A stretch of DNA of 60,000 nucleotides from Strigamia acuminata (lineage: Eukaryota; Arthropoda; Chilopoda; Geophilomorpha; Linotaeniidae), in contig OX442315.1 in assembly GCA_949358305.1 (NCBI GenBank), positions 8,646,427 through 8,706,426 of the forward strand. The letters are read 5' to 3'. How positions within the stretch are numbered: position 1 is the stretch's first letter; every line of letters starts with the position of its first letter. The notes under the pieces are model-generated. The model saw nothing but the letters and a program-made list of their open reading frames with translations. It was not told the DNA's origin and did not search any database. Shown here piece by piece: positions 1-11,633 of the stretch. The position numbers were made by a program, and so were the translations under genes.

Positions 1-61
1 CAATTGTGCCAATAGTATTGGCTGCTCTGCTAACAACCACTTCCATCTACAATACACTAAC
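1..61. other. Duplicated upstream segment of the transporter array
   Basis: This stretch nearly matches 10272-10317, which lies just upstream of the untranslated first exon of transporter gene A. It is therefore probably the upstream region of another array member lying off the left edge. No coding potential is seen. Confidence 0.5.
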
Positions 62-606
62 ACAGTCAAAACTCTTTATACCAAATCGCAAATGACCGGA
101 AAAATCGATTCGTTATAACGAGAGTTTGTTAAAACGAATTAGCTAAAAAAATTAAATTTCATCATAAATAATATTATTTATTCATAAACATGCAAGTTTC
201 ATGTTGATTTTATCCCAATTCTTTAAAATTGTTGAAAATTGTAGAACCGGACAAATTGAACTCATATGCTACAATTGATGTTCAACTAATATTGTCCTGA
301 ATCAAAATTGCCTTTTGTTTGGCAGCCATTTTAAAACGGTAAATTTTTCATTTTTATTTGGTTTTTAAATGTGGGCATCGGATGTTGTGAGTCTCAGTTT
401 TGAAAATTCGTTATAACAAGGGCTTGTGAGTATTACAGTGTACATAAAAACTTGTTTGTTATAACTAATAATTCGTTATATTGGAAATTCGTTATTTTGA
501 AAATTATTAACATGGTGTCCTATGGCTGGCCAACCAAATCATTTTTAACAATTTGTCATATCGATAATTCGTTATATTTCGATTCGATATAAAGAGTTTC
601 GACTGT
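62..606. mobile_element. pogo/Tigger-like MITE
   Basis: The ends are imperfect inverted repeats: ACAGTCAAAACTCTTTATA on the left, and the complement of ACAGTCGAAACTCTTTATA on the right. The interior repeats the motif ATTCGTTATA and has no ORF. The paralogous segment at 10310-10330 runs straight through without the insert and so acts as an empty site. The CAGTCRAAACTC terminus resembles pogo-type elements. Exact ends are uncertain by a few bases. Confidence 0.6.
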
Positions 607-1035
607 AATTAGATTATTATTCTTGCAGTCACATTAAATAACAAGTTGGTGCAAATTCTTTAGACTAACATTTTAATTTTTACATTCAGCATTGTGACAC
701 CAATTACATTGATGTCAGTTTATACAACGGCCTTCTGTAGATTTTGCTCTTTTTTTAAGTGAAATTAGTTTATTTGTTTTACATTGTATAATTAAATGAA
801 TTTATATTTATTTCAAATAAAGCTCTTGCGATTATAATGCAGCTTTGTGAATTGTCATATCTAAATTAATAACATTCTACAACCGGAAGTGTGCCTATCA
901 CATGGATCTCCATCAAGTGCTGTATGAACCAATAATAAAAATTAAACATTAAACATTTAACATCATAAGAGCAGTGGAGAACAAATTAAATTCACATTTT
1001 CGTGCAAGATCATTAAGTGTAAATTTCAAAATACG
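607..1035. other. Non-coding, partly duplicated
   Basis: Bases 607-765 are a diverged copy of 10318-10420, part of the array's duplicated upstream DNA. The rest (about 765-1035) is AT-rich and I see no gene or repeat boundary in it. Confidence 0.5.
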
Positions 1036-1691
1036 TACAGTTCTGCCTCGAATAAACGCCCGGGCGTTTATTAATTTTTCCGATCCACCTCCCCACCTCC
1101 CTACGACTGTTTGAAACCCGGCGCTTCTTCTGACCGGGCAGATGAGCGAAAAGTCAGTGGTTTTTAAGGACCAAGGCGCTTAATCAGGGCCAATGCTAAA
1201 TGATGAAAGCGCCACTGACCCCCTGGGGCTTAAACGGGCCACGGCCCCTGTTTTAACCTTCCCATAGCCATGTTGAGTCAAAAAAATTAAAGAAGTGGAA
1301 AAATCACTGTAATTCTTTTTTTTTCTGAAAATTAATTAATGAGGTTAACTTTTATTCCTCAAAAACTTTTTTTTCTTATTTTATAATGTCTAAATACAAA
1401 TAGTTTTTCAATTATTATTAAGATAATTTAATATTTATAACATAAAACACTCTTAATGGGAGTGCCGTACACCACTTTGCCATCTGTTTGCACTAGGTGG
1501 CGTATTAAAATTAGTCCTAAAACATGTGCTTTTACCAGGAAAAATGCGATTGCACCAGGAAAAATGTGATTGTGCACATGTGCAGAAGGATTTTTAAAAG
1601 AAGGCAGAAATGACCGACCATGGCTGCACATGTGTAGTAACAGTCATGGCTATGGGAAGGTTAACCCGGCGTTAATATGCGGCAGTACAGT
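1036..1691. mobile_element. TA-type MITE (GTACTGCC family), interrupted
   Basis: The left end reads GTACAGTTCTGCCTCGAATAA followed by CGCC-rich sequence, and the right end reads GGCAGTACAGTA. These match the terminal repeats of the complete copy at 17377-17809. A second element (1253-1664) is inserted inside it. Boundaries are approximate. Confidence 0.5.
1253..1664. mobile_element. TTAA-flanked MITE, piggyBac-like, copy 1
   Basis: The element begins TTAACCTTCCCATAGCCA and ends with the complement TGGCTATGGGAAGGTTAA, so it has perfect terminal inverted repeats flanked by TTAA at both sides. TTAA duplication is the hallmark of piggyBac-type insertion. About 404 bp lie between the TTAA sites. 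A near-identical copy in opposite internal orientation lies at 2360-2769. No transposase is encoded. Confidence 0.75.
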
Positions 1692-1704
1692 ATGTGAAGA
1701 GAAG

Positions 1705-4700
1705 TTATGACTTGATTGAATTATATTTTAAATGTTTTATTGACCTGCTTTTGTTCTCTTGTGGAGATTGCGGATTTTTCACAAAGATCATCAGCGGTGC
1801 ATAAAGAAAGCTGATGATTGTTACTCCATACAGCACCGATCGAAAACCTATCGTTTGTACTAAAATCCCACTCAGCGCAGCACCTGATAAGAAAAAAAGA
1901 TTAGTTATGCGATAATTAATATTAGCATTTACTCAAGTAAAGTTTACCTACGGTGAAACCCAGACCCATCGCTATAGCAGCTATTGCGTAAACGCTACCA
2001 TATACTGCTGTGTGTCTAAGGTCGACCAAAAGCCCCAATTGTGGCAGAGTCGCGCTGTCAATCATTCCTACAGATAAATTGACAACAGTTGTAGTCGAAA
2101 TTATATTCAAACAAAGTCACGGGCAATAACACCATTTCCAAATAGATCACTAGTACAGCTCCAGCTTCCAAAGTTATCTTCATTTTACCCCAAAAATAAC
2201 AGAATTCTGTTGTATTCGAATTTCTTCAAAAACCTGCATTTTCAGAAATTGTGACTGGATATGGTCTTACCCACTGCAGACTGGGGATTGACTACAATGG
2301 GAGGGACGCATACTCACGTAAAGAATGAGACAGGGACTCCCGATTGTTGGGTTTGACCTTTAACCTTCCCATAGCCAAGCCTAGTTTCCACCATTGCTAG
2401 CTAAGGTCGGTCAAATCGGCCTTCTTTTAAAATGCTTCTGCGCATGTGCAGAATCACATTTTTCCTGGTGCAATCGCATTTTTCCTGGTAAAAGCACATG
2501 TTTTAGGACTAATTTTAATACGCCACCTAGTGCAAACAGATGGCAAAGCAGTGTACGGCGCTCCCATTAAGGGTGTTTTATGTTATAAATATTAAATTAT
2601 CTTAATAATAATTGAAAAACTATTTGTATTTAAACATTATAAAATAAGAAAAAAAAGTTTTTGAGGAATACAAGTTAACCTCATTAATTAATTATCAGAA
2701 AAAAAAGAATTACAGTGATTTTTCCACTTCTGTAATTTTTTTGACCTACCATGGCTATGGGAAGGTTAATCGCTGTCTAGGGAGTGAAGTCTTCCATCTA
2801 CTCAAGTGTGGCAGTGCGATTAGGCACCCTACACCAGCAACTGACCCGTCACACACAGGGCGCGAGCCTCATGGTTAACGTGGCCGGTCACTAACTAACA
2901 TTCTGTCGTACTTATCCCGTACGACCCATGTAGCTGCTCATAGAGGCTGCAACAGGCCCATCTTCCTGTCACTGAGCGTCACGTGGTGAATGGTGAGAGG
3001 AGCAGAGTCAGCACCAGGCACGATTGCCCTTGCTGGCGTCGGGACCTTCACAGCACATTCCTTGCTCGCACTCTCTCGAGCTCTGTGCTCCAACTCTCTC
3101 CTACCATATCACTCGGCTCCCCCCTCCCTAGCTGGGTCAATCCACCTCGCAAGGCGGGACGACCATAGGGCCACTGGGTGACGTGTGGAGTGAAGCAGGT
3201 CACGCCGGGTGACCACGCGGTCACAAAGTTTTTGTTAAACAATGGTGTTGTATTCAAGTACAACACCATTGTGTTAAGTTACTTTGGATGAAACTATTGA
3301 AAGTAAAAAGAAAATGGACAAACTATAAAAATATTTAAAAATAGAGGCACAAAAATTTAATCACTTTCACAATATTTCAGCAGTTTCATTAAAAGTCGAC
3401 AAAGTTTTAGAGAATGGTGTTGGACAAAACCATTGTGACGGTATTAATGGGCAATTGATCATGACGATTTTCAATTTTCAATTTGATAATTTTGTACTCA
3501 CCTACTGCCAATCCCACACCGGCAAGCGGTGCAATCAAGTGGTAGATATTTCTAGTGAATGGAACCTTCAACAGAAAAGTAAACCAAAATCAAAATTTTG
3601 CATTATAATTACACTGTTATGTGAGAGCGAACGGACACTATTTGGGCACGGGTTGCCGAATTAGCATCGGACACACGACATGTTAATAGAAATGAACACA
3701 AGAGACTGTATTTAATGGTTATTGGCCTTTATACAGTGTCTAGGGGTCAATATCTCATGCCTCTCCTATTGCTATTTTTTGATTCCATGTAAGATGGTTG
3801 AAAAGAAACTTGTGCCCCTCGGATCTCTCACGGTACTGGGAATGGCGTATCGGCACATTTCCTGAGTATCACCATGATGAACAAGAGTGGGAAACTGCAA
3901 AGTGTTGCCCGGTTTAAACACCACATTGTCGACAGCCAAATCCTCAATTAACCCGCTTTTTGTGTTTAATCCAGAAAATTGAATAAAATTTGAGAAGTTT
4001 GGAGTCATTGCAAAAATCAAAATTTTTGGAGGAGAGACACACAAAAATTGCTTTTTTCTTGCGTGGAGAACAAAAAATGAAAATTTGGGCTCAATTACAG
4101 CCTAGAACACCTCACTCCAAACATGTTTAAAAAAAGAGACTCATTTTTAAGCAAGGTACCAAAACGAGTTTACATGCAAGTCTATCTATCTATCCTACTA
4201 GTACAGCATCTAGAGTGATTAATTAAATTAAACTGAACGGTGTATTGATAAAACCAAACTCCAATCACTTGAATAAATCTTAGAAGGAAAAGAACTTACA
4301 CAAATGAAACAACCTCCGGCGACACCAAAACCAATCATAGTCGCCAACCAGCTGAAATTGCGATGCAGCTTAAAACAATTCAAATAATAATCAAGAAAAA
4401 AAGAAAAACATTAAACTCACCGTCCTATTTTATGTCCAAGGGCACCAAATATGTTGATGCTTATTATATAAGAAATCCATACGGGCAAAAACACAGCTCC
4501 CAGCTGCCAAGAGGGCACATCATCCATTGTGCTCATCATCCAAATTGGTAATGTTGCTTCCAAAACACCAACACCAAGATTTGAAAAAGTGAGAGCCCCT
4601 TAAAATAAATATCAAAAGAATAAGATAATGACTCAATACAGCATTATTAGACGGTCACAAATGGATTAGATATCACTGATTTGCTCTTTTTTAAACAAGT

Positions 4701-6055
4701 AGTTTGGATCATCATCTATACTTGTAAGTACCCGCTTTACGAACCGGAAGTGAGGAGAATGTAAGGATCCCGAATCAAAGTTAATATACTAGGTCCATCT
4801 TGCCCCTGCCTGGTGATTCTCGGTGGAAAAACCACAAGTTGAAGTACTGAAATTAAATACAGAATTGAAAGATAAACATAACAGTTGGTTGGAAATTTAA
4901 ATACAACTCACATCCCTCTCCTGATGATAAAGCAGCTATGATTAAAAATGGCGCGGTTTTCCCAAAAAACTGATACATTACACTGCCAAATGGTGCGCCT
5001 ATCAGCTGGCCTAGTGCGATACCACTACACACCAACCCAATAGCACTGCCTCTTTCCTTGTCATCTGGGTATCGATCAGCTACCACGCCTTTACCTCAAT
5101 TAAAATGTATTTGTATTTTGAGATTCGGAATCAATTTCTACTTTCCATCGTCTTACTGGCGATAGCTGTAAATGACGAACCGATTCCCTGCAGTGCCCGA
5201 GCCGCAAACAAAGTACCATAGTTGCGACCAAATCCATACACTGGAGAAAAATTTAAAAAATGTAATCGGTCTGCTACAATTGGTAGCAGAGGATGGTTTA
5301 TTCATCTGTAGTTGGTAAGGTAAAGCAGCTTTCTCTCGACACTTTATCTCTCCCCACTCATTCTCTCGACAGATTCTCTCGGAACACTCACCCAGTGTCG
5401 ACGAAAATATGATTAAAAAACCACAAAGCATCGGGATGCTGTAACCGATTCTGAAATAGAGATTTCAAAGGTGATTGTCTATTCAAAACAAATATATCGA
5501 TTATTTTATTTTTACTTCACTGTAGGCAAAAATCTAAATATACCTATTGGTAATTGTTCCTACGAACGGGCTGGCTACAATTTGCATAAGAGGTTTAGAT
5601 GCAAACAAAATTCCAACTTCAAAACTTTCTGACAGTAGTTCCGCTTGTTTCTGCTCGCGTAACGTATGAGGAACAACTGATGTGCAATCTAGTGAAAATA
5701 TTGCATAAAAATTATAAAAATTACAAAAAAAATTATTTTTGTTTTTATTTCTATCTCACTATTTATGGCACTGTGGTTTGAACTGAAGCACGGTTCTTGG
5801 TCAATCGTTTTAGGAGTCGTTGTCAAATTGATTGGTTTGTCTTGAAGATGTCGTATGTCGTACAAAAACTCAGGAATGATGGGAACTAAAAATCAAAGTT
5901 GCAAAGAAATAGATTTCAGTCAGCAATGACTTGCCCACAACAGTGAAGAGCATGTCATCCAAAAGTAATGCGACTGCAACGATGAAGAGAATCAACTTCC
6001 GTGATCCACGTATTTGTTCTAAAATAGTAAGACATCTGCACGAATTATCCGACAT
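1705..6055 (-). CDS. SLC18 vesicular amine transporter-like gene A (12 coding exons)
   Basis: Twelve coding exons on the minus strand: 5935-6055, 5760-5885, 5544-5688, 5392-5450, 5157-5240, 4912-5094, 4745-4846, 4421-4598, 4300-4351, 3502-3565, 1948-2067, 1705-1883. The joined frame is open and 470 codons long; the SLC18 family usually has about 500-530. Family knowledge: these proteins exchange lumenal protons for cytosolic amines across secretory vesicle membranes. Family motifs seen: TM1 LLLDDML (Asp33), TM2 LFASKP (Lys), TM4 [10 protein letters not shown] (Arg), [19 protein letters not shown] (Glu of TM7), and GMIDS...VDLRH. Odd: the TM11 aspartate (Asp426 in human VMAT2) is alanine here (AIAAIAMG), so classical proton-coupled transport is doubtful. 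The C-terminal tail is short. Intron 1 is GC-AG. Intron 10 carries a solo LTR with a nested MITE, and intron 9 a partial LTR. A non-coding first exon probably lies at 10168. Confidence 0.88.
2250..3225. mobile_element. Solo LTR, family Y, in intron 10 of gene A
   Basis: It begins TGTGACTGGATATGG and ends GCGGTCACA, giving TG...CA termini with TGTGA/TCACA inverted ends. It matches the reverse complement of 14798-15398. Flanking 4-mers are AAAT and AAGT, an imperfect target duplication. It is about 570 bp without the MITE nested at 2360-2769. It contains short chance ORFs only. Confidence 0.6.
2360..2769. mobile_element. TTAA-flanked MITE, copy 2, nested in a solo LTR
   Basis: Same terminal repeats and near-identical interior as 1253-1664 but in the other orientation. 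It is flanked by TTAA on both sides and lies inside the family Y solo LTR, so it is the younger insertion. Confidence 0.75.
3610..3940. mobile_element. Partial LTR, family X, in intron 9 of gene A
   Basis: It begins TGTGAGAGCGAACGG and shares blocks such as CAGTGTCTAGGGGTCA with the family X solo LTR at 23365. It fades out near 3940 without reaching the other terminus, so it is truncated or decayed. Confidence 0.5.
5886..5934 (-). other. GC-AG intron 1 of gene A
   Basis: The 49-nt intron reads GCAAGTCATTG at its 5' end and TTTTTAG at its 3' end. Only the GC donor keeps the frame and rebuilds the conserved VVPIIPEF segment; the nearest GT dinucleotides shift the frame. Confidence 0.85.
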
Positions 6056-6064
6056 AAGAGAAAA

Positions 6065-6580
6065 CTGAAAACAGAAAATTCAATCATAATATTATCTATT
6101 GACCCAAAATAGCAGAGAGGAACACAAAAGGGGGATCAAATGATTCACACGATTCGCCACATTTATTAAAGATGTTGCGTTCTTACTTTATGGTAAAAAT
6201 AAACTGTAAGTGGTGTGAGAACCATAGTTTACACATATGGCTGAAAAATGACACTAGTTTGTTCCTAGTCCCTGATAAATTGTTTTATCCTGTCCAAACT
6301 ACCCCAAACATTATATTTTTACACGCCTGGACTTTGTAGATGTGTTTTTAGAGACATATTTCTATTAGAAGTTATCGTACATCCCATACAAAAACTTCAG
6401 TGTATGATTGGCCACAGATGGTGTCAATCCATTATGTTCGTTTTATATTGTTTATTAATTAATTAATTTATTTTTACATTTTGTCAATCATAATTTGGAG
6501 GAAATAAAATTTTTGACTGAATTCCACGTTGTTCTCCTCTGGTATTTCGGTTCACACACTGTGCAAAACCAAAAACCGTT
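6065..6580. other. Non-coding (upstream intron of gene A)
   Basis: AT-rich sequence between the first coding exon of gene A and the large inverted-repeat element. It probably lies inside the intron that joins the untranslated exon near 10.17 kb. No gene is seen. Confidence 0.4.
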
Positions 6581-9500
6581 ACACTGGAAAAAAATATGGC
6601 TTTACAAATTGTAAATGTTCCAAAAGTTAATGTGGAAATGTGAGCTTTACAGTTTTTGTAAAGTTGTTGTAAAATCGAAGAAAAATTAGACATTTACAGG
6701 GCTGGACTGGGAACAAATTTATTACCGGGAAATCTGGGTGTCCGGGCCACAATTAATGAAGTCGGGACAAGCTACAGCAGGCCGCGACAGTCCACAGCGG
6801 CCACGGGCCACCGGGAAACTCCCGGTAGCCCGCCGGGCCAGTCCAGCACTGGACATTTAACATTGAATTTAATCACTTTGTAAATTTCATGTGTAAATTA
6901 GACATTTACATTAAATTTAAGTTGCTTGTAAATTATTTGGAAAGTTAATGTGTGAGTTTATCACCAGCTGGCGATAAATTTCAAAAATAAAAAACTAAAA
7001 AATTTACATTTGTTAAACATGGGGTTGGTTCTATCAATTTTACTTCAAAACTTAATTAGAATATCATTGTTGGAGTTAAATGAAACAAAAAGGTGATACA
7101 AATTCAGTAATTTAAAGGTCATGGGAAGAGAAAAATAAAAATTGAGGAGAAGATTATTTGTGTCATTATTAGACCAAATCCATTGTTTATATGTGTTCAA
7201 TTGTTTCGAGATTGTTATATCGTTCGTTTAAACGTTGGAAAATTCTCAAATGTCCTCCATTTTTAGTTTTCGAAAGTTTCCAAAAGTTGCCGTTGGTGGC
7301 GCTTTTTATGACGTCATCGACGACAAACAAGCAGCTTTTTAGCATGGGCTTGGCTTCATTTAAGAGCTACAAATTTTTTTTTCCAAATTTGACAATGCTG
7401 TTAGGTTATTGGGATTTTAATATTCAGTAAATATTCCAATTTGCTATTTGGTGCATGTGTATAGGTTCAAAAGAACTTGTTAGCAAAGCTAATGATGCAG
7501 TGGAAATAAACATAACTCATGTTTAAACTTGGAGCAAAAATAACAGAGCCATTTTAATAAACTCAGAAAACTTTGTCACGGTCCTGACTTTGAGCAGTAG
7601 AAATTTTCAAAATTTTAAGCGCATTTTGCGCCTTTTCCCTAGTTTTTCCCAATTTTATTGAGAAATTGTTTTAATTTCGCTAAATTATTTTGTTTTCCCC
7701 AAATCTAAATTTATTATTCTATTTTATATTATTTTCCTTATTTTTGACATTTATCTTTGATTTGGCCTGGTTTTAATCACCCCATCCAGACAATTCATGA
7801 GAATTCTGCAATAAGTTGATATAATCGCGCTTTAAATTTACATATTTCACCCCTGATCGCCTGTTTTCTGCCCAGTCCCCATTGGGAATTGACTTGGCCT
7901 TTGACATGTGATCAGAGGTGACTTGTTCTGTCAAGACAACTTGGACAGAGAGAATAATTTTCGCCTTCGACTAGTCAACATCTTCTGTCTCAACTAGAAG
8001 ATTTCCAAGTGCGATTTATGTTGCGTCTCAACGCATACGGTCATTATGCAGCCCGAATTCTCATGGTTGGCTATCTAACCACAACCTTTATTATTTGCCC
8101 ATTATTTGCGTACGAATTACTGGAAAAGCGGCGTATTCGACGGTCTTAATTCGTCAATACATTTTATGCCACGACTGTGACTTCCTCCTCAGCCTAGACA
8201 TTTTGAACTCATACTCGTCTCAATTGCGTATTCATTTCATTATCGACGGTTCGACGACGTTGTCTGCGGTTTGGTACCTGTTTGCGCGTTCACCCAACGT
8301 TTGCGCGTGTCCAGGAGAAGAAATATACTCTTCGTAAGTACGCCTAGCATATGACGACATTTTCCCTAGTGAAGAGCGATATTTTGGTCTTAAATTCGAA
8401 GTATCAACGTTCGCCATTTTGTACGGCGCCCGAATTGAATCCTGCACCCATAAAATACAGATTTCACGAATAGACGCTGTCTTAACCTAGCTACCACCCC
8501 CGGCAAAGTTTTAAGAGTTGCAGCGCCTGCAAACCTAAATTTTCTGGTTATTACAATCCCTGGAAATTCTTAAATTTCCGAAACCATTGTTAAAAAGTCG
8601 ACTACGACGTGACAACTTAAAAGATGATACATCAGATCATGTGACCAAAATAATAAACAAAGAACAAATCATATAAGTATTATTAGATTGATTACACACA
8701 AAGTATTATTGAAAGAATAAATCTTTAACACAAAGATGCAATTGGACAAATGGCACTATTCTAGTGCTTATTTCTAACAGAACTAATAATAAATTTTCGT
8801 AGCTCTTAAATGAAGCCAAGCCCATGCTAAAAAGCTGCTTGTTTGTCGCCGATGACGTCATAAAAAGCGCCACCAACGGCAACTTTTGGAAACTTTCGAA
8901 ACTAAAAATGGAGGACATTTGAGAATTTTCCAACGTTTAAACCAACGATATAACAATCTCGAAACAATTGAACACGTATAAACAATGGATTTGGTCTAAT
9001 AATGACATAAATAATCTTCTCCTTAATTTTTATTTTTCTCTTCCCATGATCATTAACATTTTAATTTGGTTTTATAATTTCTAACAATCAGGACGTTGAT
9101 GCGAGCTTGTATCATTGCCTTCTGTTGATTTTGTTCACTTTTTTGATTGAGGCTATGAATCCTCTGCACATCTTATGTGAGATTTTTATGAAAATTTCTT
9201 GGGATTTATTTTCATGGGATTTATTTTCATGAGATTTACTTTCATTGGATTTATTTTCATGAGATTTACTTTCATTGGATTTATTTTCATGAGATTTACT
9301 TTCATTGGATTTATTTTCATGAGATTTACTTTCATTGGATTTATTTTCATGAGATTTACTTTCATTGGATTTATTTTCATGAGATTTATTTTCATGGAAT
9401 AAGAAAAATATTTACATGTAAATATTTTCAAATAAATTATAATAATTTAGAAGTTTAAAATCACATATTTAAGGTTTAAAAATATAAAATTAAAAAAAAA

Positions 9501-9813
9501 TTAAAATTAAATTAAATTTATTGTTAAAACCAACAAATTTTAAATTAATTTTAAATTAAATTTATTGTTAAAACTGACAAATTTAAAATTAAATTTAAGT
9601 TAAATTTATTGTTAAATCTGACAAATTCGAAATTTACAAACTGTAAAGTATTGTGCGTGTTCATTGTAAAATGTCTTTTTAATTTTGTAACGTTATTGTT
9701 TAAAACAAAAATTTATAATCTTTGTAAATGTGACTTTACAAAGCCGAAAGTTCAAATTTACATTAACTTTTCAGCAATTAATAAACGTGTAAAGCCATAT
9801 TTTTTTCCAGTGA
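6581..9813. mobile_element. Large inverted-repeat (fold-back) DNA element
   Basis: The left end CACTGGAAAAAAATATGGC is the exact complement of the right end (about 25 bp perfect). Inside, a block of roughly 220 bp at 7155-7375 is repeated in inverse at 8800-9020, including the stretch around GGTGGCGCTTTTTATGACG. No transposase ORF is present between the arms. A terminal fragment of the same family lies at 14395-14477. No clear target duplication was found. It sits between gene A and its untranslated first exon. Confidence 0.6.
9197..9402. repeat. 30-bp minisatellite
   Basis: About six head-to-tail copies of a 30-bp unit made of two related 15-mers (GGATTTATTTTCATG and AGATTTACTTTCATT). The unit is divisible by three, which keeps chance ORFs open on both strands; they are not genes. 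It lies within the right part of the fold-back element. Confidence 0.85.
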
Positions 9814-10167
9814 TGTGAATGTAAATATTCTTAGATTAAAATACAGATTACGAAATTTTTATACCATGTGCAAGCTGGTATGAGGATATATGAATCTAAT
9901 TTCATTTTGAAATATGCTTCTATTTTTATTATTTCAAGCCAGATTGGCTTGAGATTTTGTTTATACTTTCTTCAGATGTATCTATTTAACTGCTTGAAAT
10001 CTCAAGATATAATTAATACAAGATTTAATTTGGGGTCAATTCCACACTCTTACAGAAGTATGAGGATATATGGATTTGACTTGTATACTTCAGGATTACC
10101 AACCAAAATATTAACAAATTAAAATCAAATTGAAACATGATGTGCACAATAATTTAATTGATCCTAC
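9814..10167. other. Non-coding, AT-rich
   Basis: Between the fold-back element and the putative untranslated exon of gene A. Contains a weak local direct repeat (TATGAGGATATATG at about 9888 and 10060). No gene is seen. Confidence 0.4.
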
Positions 10168-10270
10168 CTTTTATCTCCGCTTGCTGCGTATTTCTCGTTA
10201 TTTCGTTGCTTATTACAAATATTGCTGACTCTAAATGCAAACACAGATCATAAAACAAGCGTTTACAGCT
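10168..10270 (-). other. Putative untranslated first exon of gene A
   Basis: On the minus strand the segment ends in AAAAG followed by the donor GTAGGATCAATTAAAT. The same block, including the donor, is found at 19121 upstream of gene B and at 40044 upstream of gene C. Conservation of the exon-donor junction across three paralogs supports a non-coding first exon. The transcription start and right boundary are not determined. Confidence 0.5.
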
Positions 10271-10444
10271 ATTGGGCCAATAGTATTGGCTGCTCTGCTA
10301 ACAACCACTTCCATTAACAATACACTACTAATTAGATTAATTTTTACATTCAGGATTGTGACACACCAATTACGTTGATGTGAGTTTACACAACTGCCTT
10401 CTGTAATTTTTGCTCTTTTTTAAGTTGAGACTAAATACTGAGAT

Positions 10445-10890
10445 TTGGGATTTTTACAAAAATTCCTTGGGATTTTACAAAAATTCCTTGGGATTTTACA
10501 AAAATTCCTTGGGATTTTTACAAAGATTCCTTGGGATTTTTACAAAATTTTCTTGGGATGTTTACAAAAATTCCTTGGGATTTTTACAAAAATTTCTTGG
10601 AATTTTTACAAAAATTACTTGGAATTTTTACAAAAATTACTTGGGATTTTACAAAAATTCCTTGGGATTTTACAAAAATTCCTTGGGATTTTACAAAAAT
10701 TCCTTGGGATTTTACAAAAATTCCTTGGGATTTTACAAAAATTCCTTGGGATTTTACAAAAATTCCTTGGGATTTTACAAAAATTCCTTGGGATTTTACA
10801 AAAATTCCTTGGGATTTTACAAAAATTCCTTGGGATTTTACAAAAATTACTTGGGATTTTTACAAAATTTCCTTGGAATTTTTATGGAAT
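10445..10890. repeat. 21-bp minisatellite
   Basis: Roughly 20 tandem copies of a 21-bp unit (GGGATTTTACAAAAATTCCTT). Central copies are near-identical and flanking copies carry extra T or mismatches. Because 21 is a multiple of three, three overlapping ORFs stay open through the array; none is likely to be a gene. Confidence 0.9.
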
Positions 10891-11633
10891 TTCTCTAACC
10901 TGATTGGTTTAAAAGTTAGAAAGTGAATGACCTTGAAAATAGCTTTCAAGGTCAAATTTGATGACATCATTGGATTGCCCTCTCCCAACTTCCTATGTGA
11001 TCGCTTCATCAAAGTTGGCCTAGATACAATTGCTCAGGAAATATTTGGAGGGGAACAGACTTTTCTTCCACCCTGTATAAAACAAAATTTAAATTAAAAT
11101 TTAAAAAAAAACACACGAAACCAGAGACAGAACAACTCCAGACACGAGAGTGCCCGGTGGCATTGCTACTCAAAAGTGATGAAGCACGATCTGATGATTG
11201 CAATAGCTATATCTGGTGAGGTCACTGTCAAGTCTGGAAGGACTTGAAGCAACTCGTTGGGCTGTGCTGCATGACACGGTGTGGCTATGCGTAAACACAA
11301 CCTCGCTGCCCATGCGGCCCTCGGCCAGTGGTCAGCGGTTGGAATCGGTTGGGTTGCTGAAGAACAACCCAACAACCAAGGCGATAACACGACAACACAC
11401 TAACCCCTAGACAACCATGGCAATTAATCCTAAACAGTGTGTTTTCTGTGTTTGTACTTCATCGTGAATGGTGTCCAAACGCCCATAGTCCCCCTGGTCA
11501 TGAGGCGACCAACCGTCACTCACAAACAGCATAAAAGATAAATTTAATTTGTGTATGTAAATATGTGATAATATGATAGTACGTGAAAAGGTTACCTCAT
11601 TGAATTATTTTGTGTTTTAGTTACCTGCTTGTG
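10891..11633. other. Non-coding with repeat fragments
   Basis: Bases 10926-11070 resemble 37650-37740 (shared GACCTTGAA / GAGGTCAA-type blocks). Bases about 11100-11524 have GC-richer sequence ending in CACTCACA and containing CTAGGGGTTAGTG in reverse, weakly like the family X LTR, so this may be an old LTR fragment. No gene is supported. Confidence 0.35.

Noticed and set aside
9186-9431. ORFs of repeated MKINPMKVNL on one strand and GFIFMRFTFI on the other
   Set aside because: Generated by the 30-bp minisatellite on both strands; not genes.
6581-9813. CACTA/EnSpm transposon
   Set aside because: The ends begin CACTG but flanking bases give no 3-bp duplication and there is no transposase, so no family is assigned.
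10410-10926. Three overlapping ORFs of 131-162 codons with repeated GFYKNSL-like units
   Set aside because: They are a by-product of a 21-bp tandem repeat, open in all three frames of one strand, with no start context or homology.
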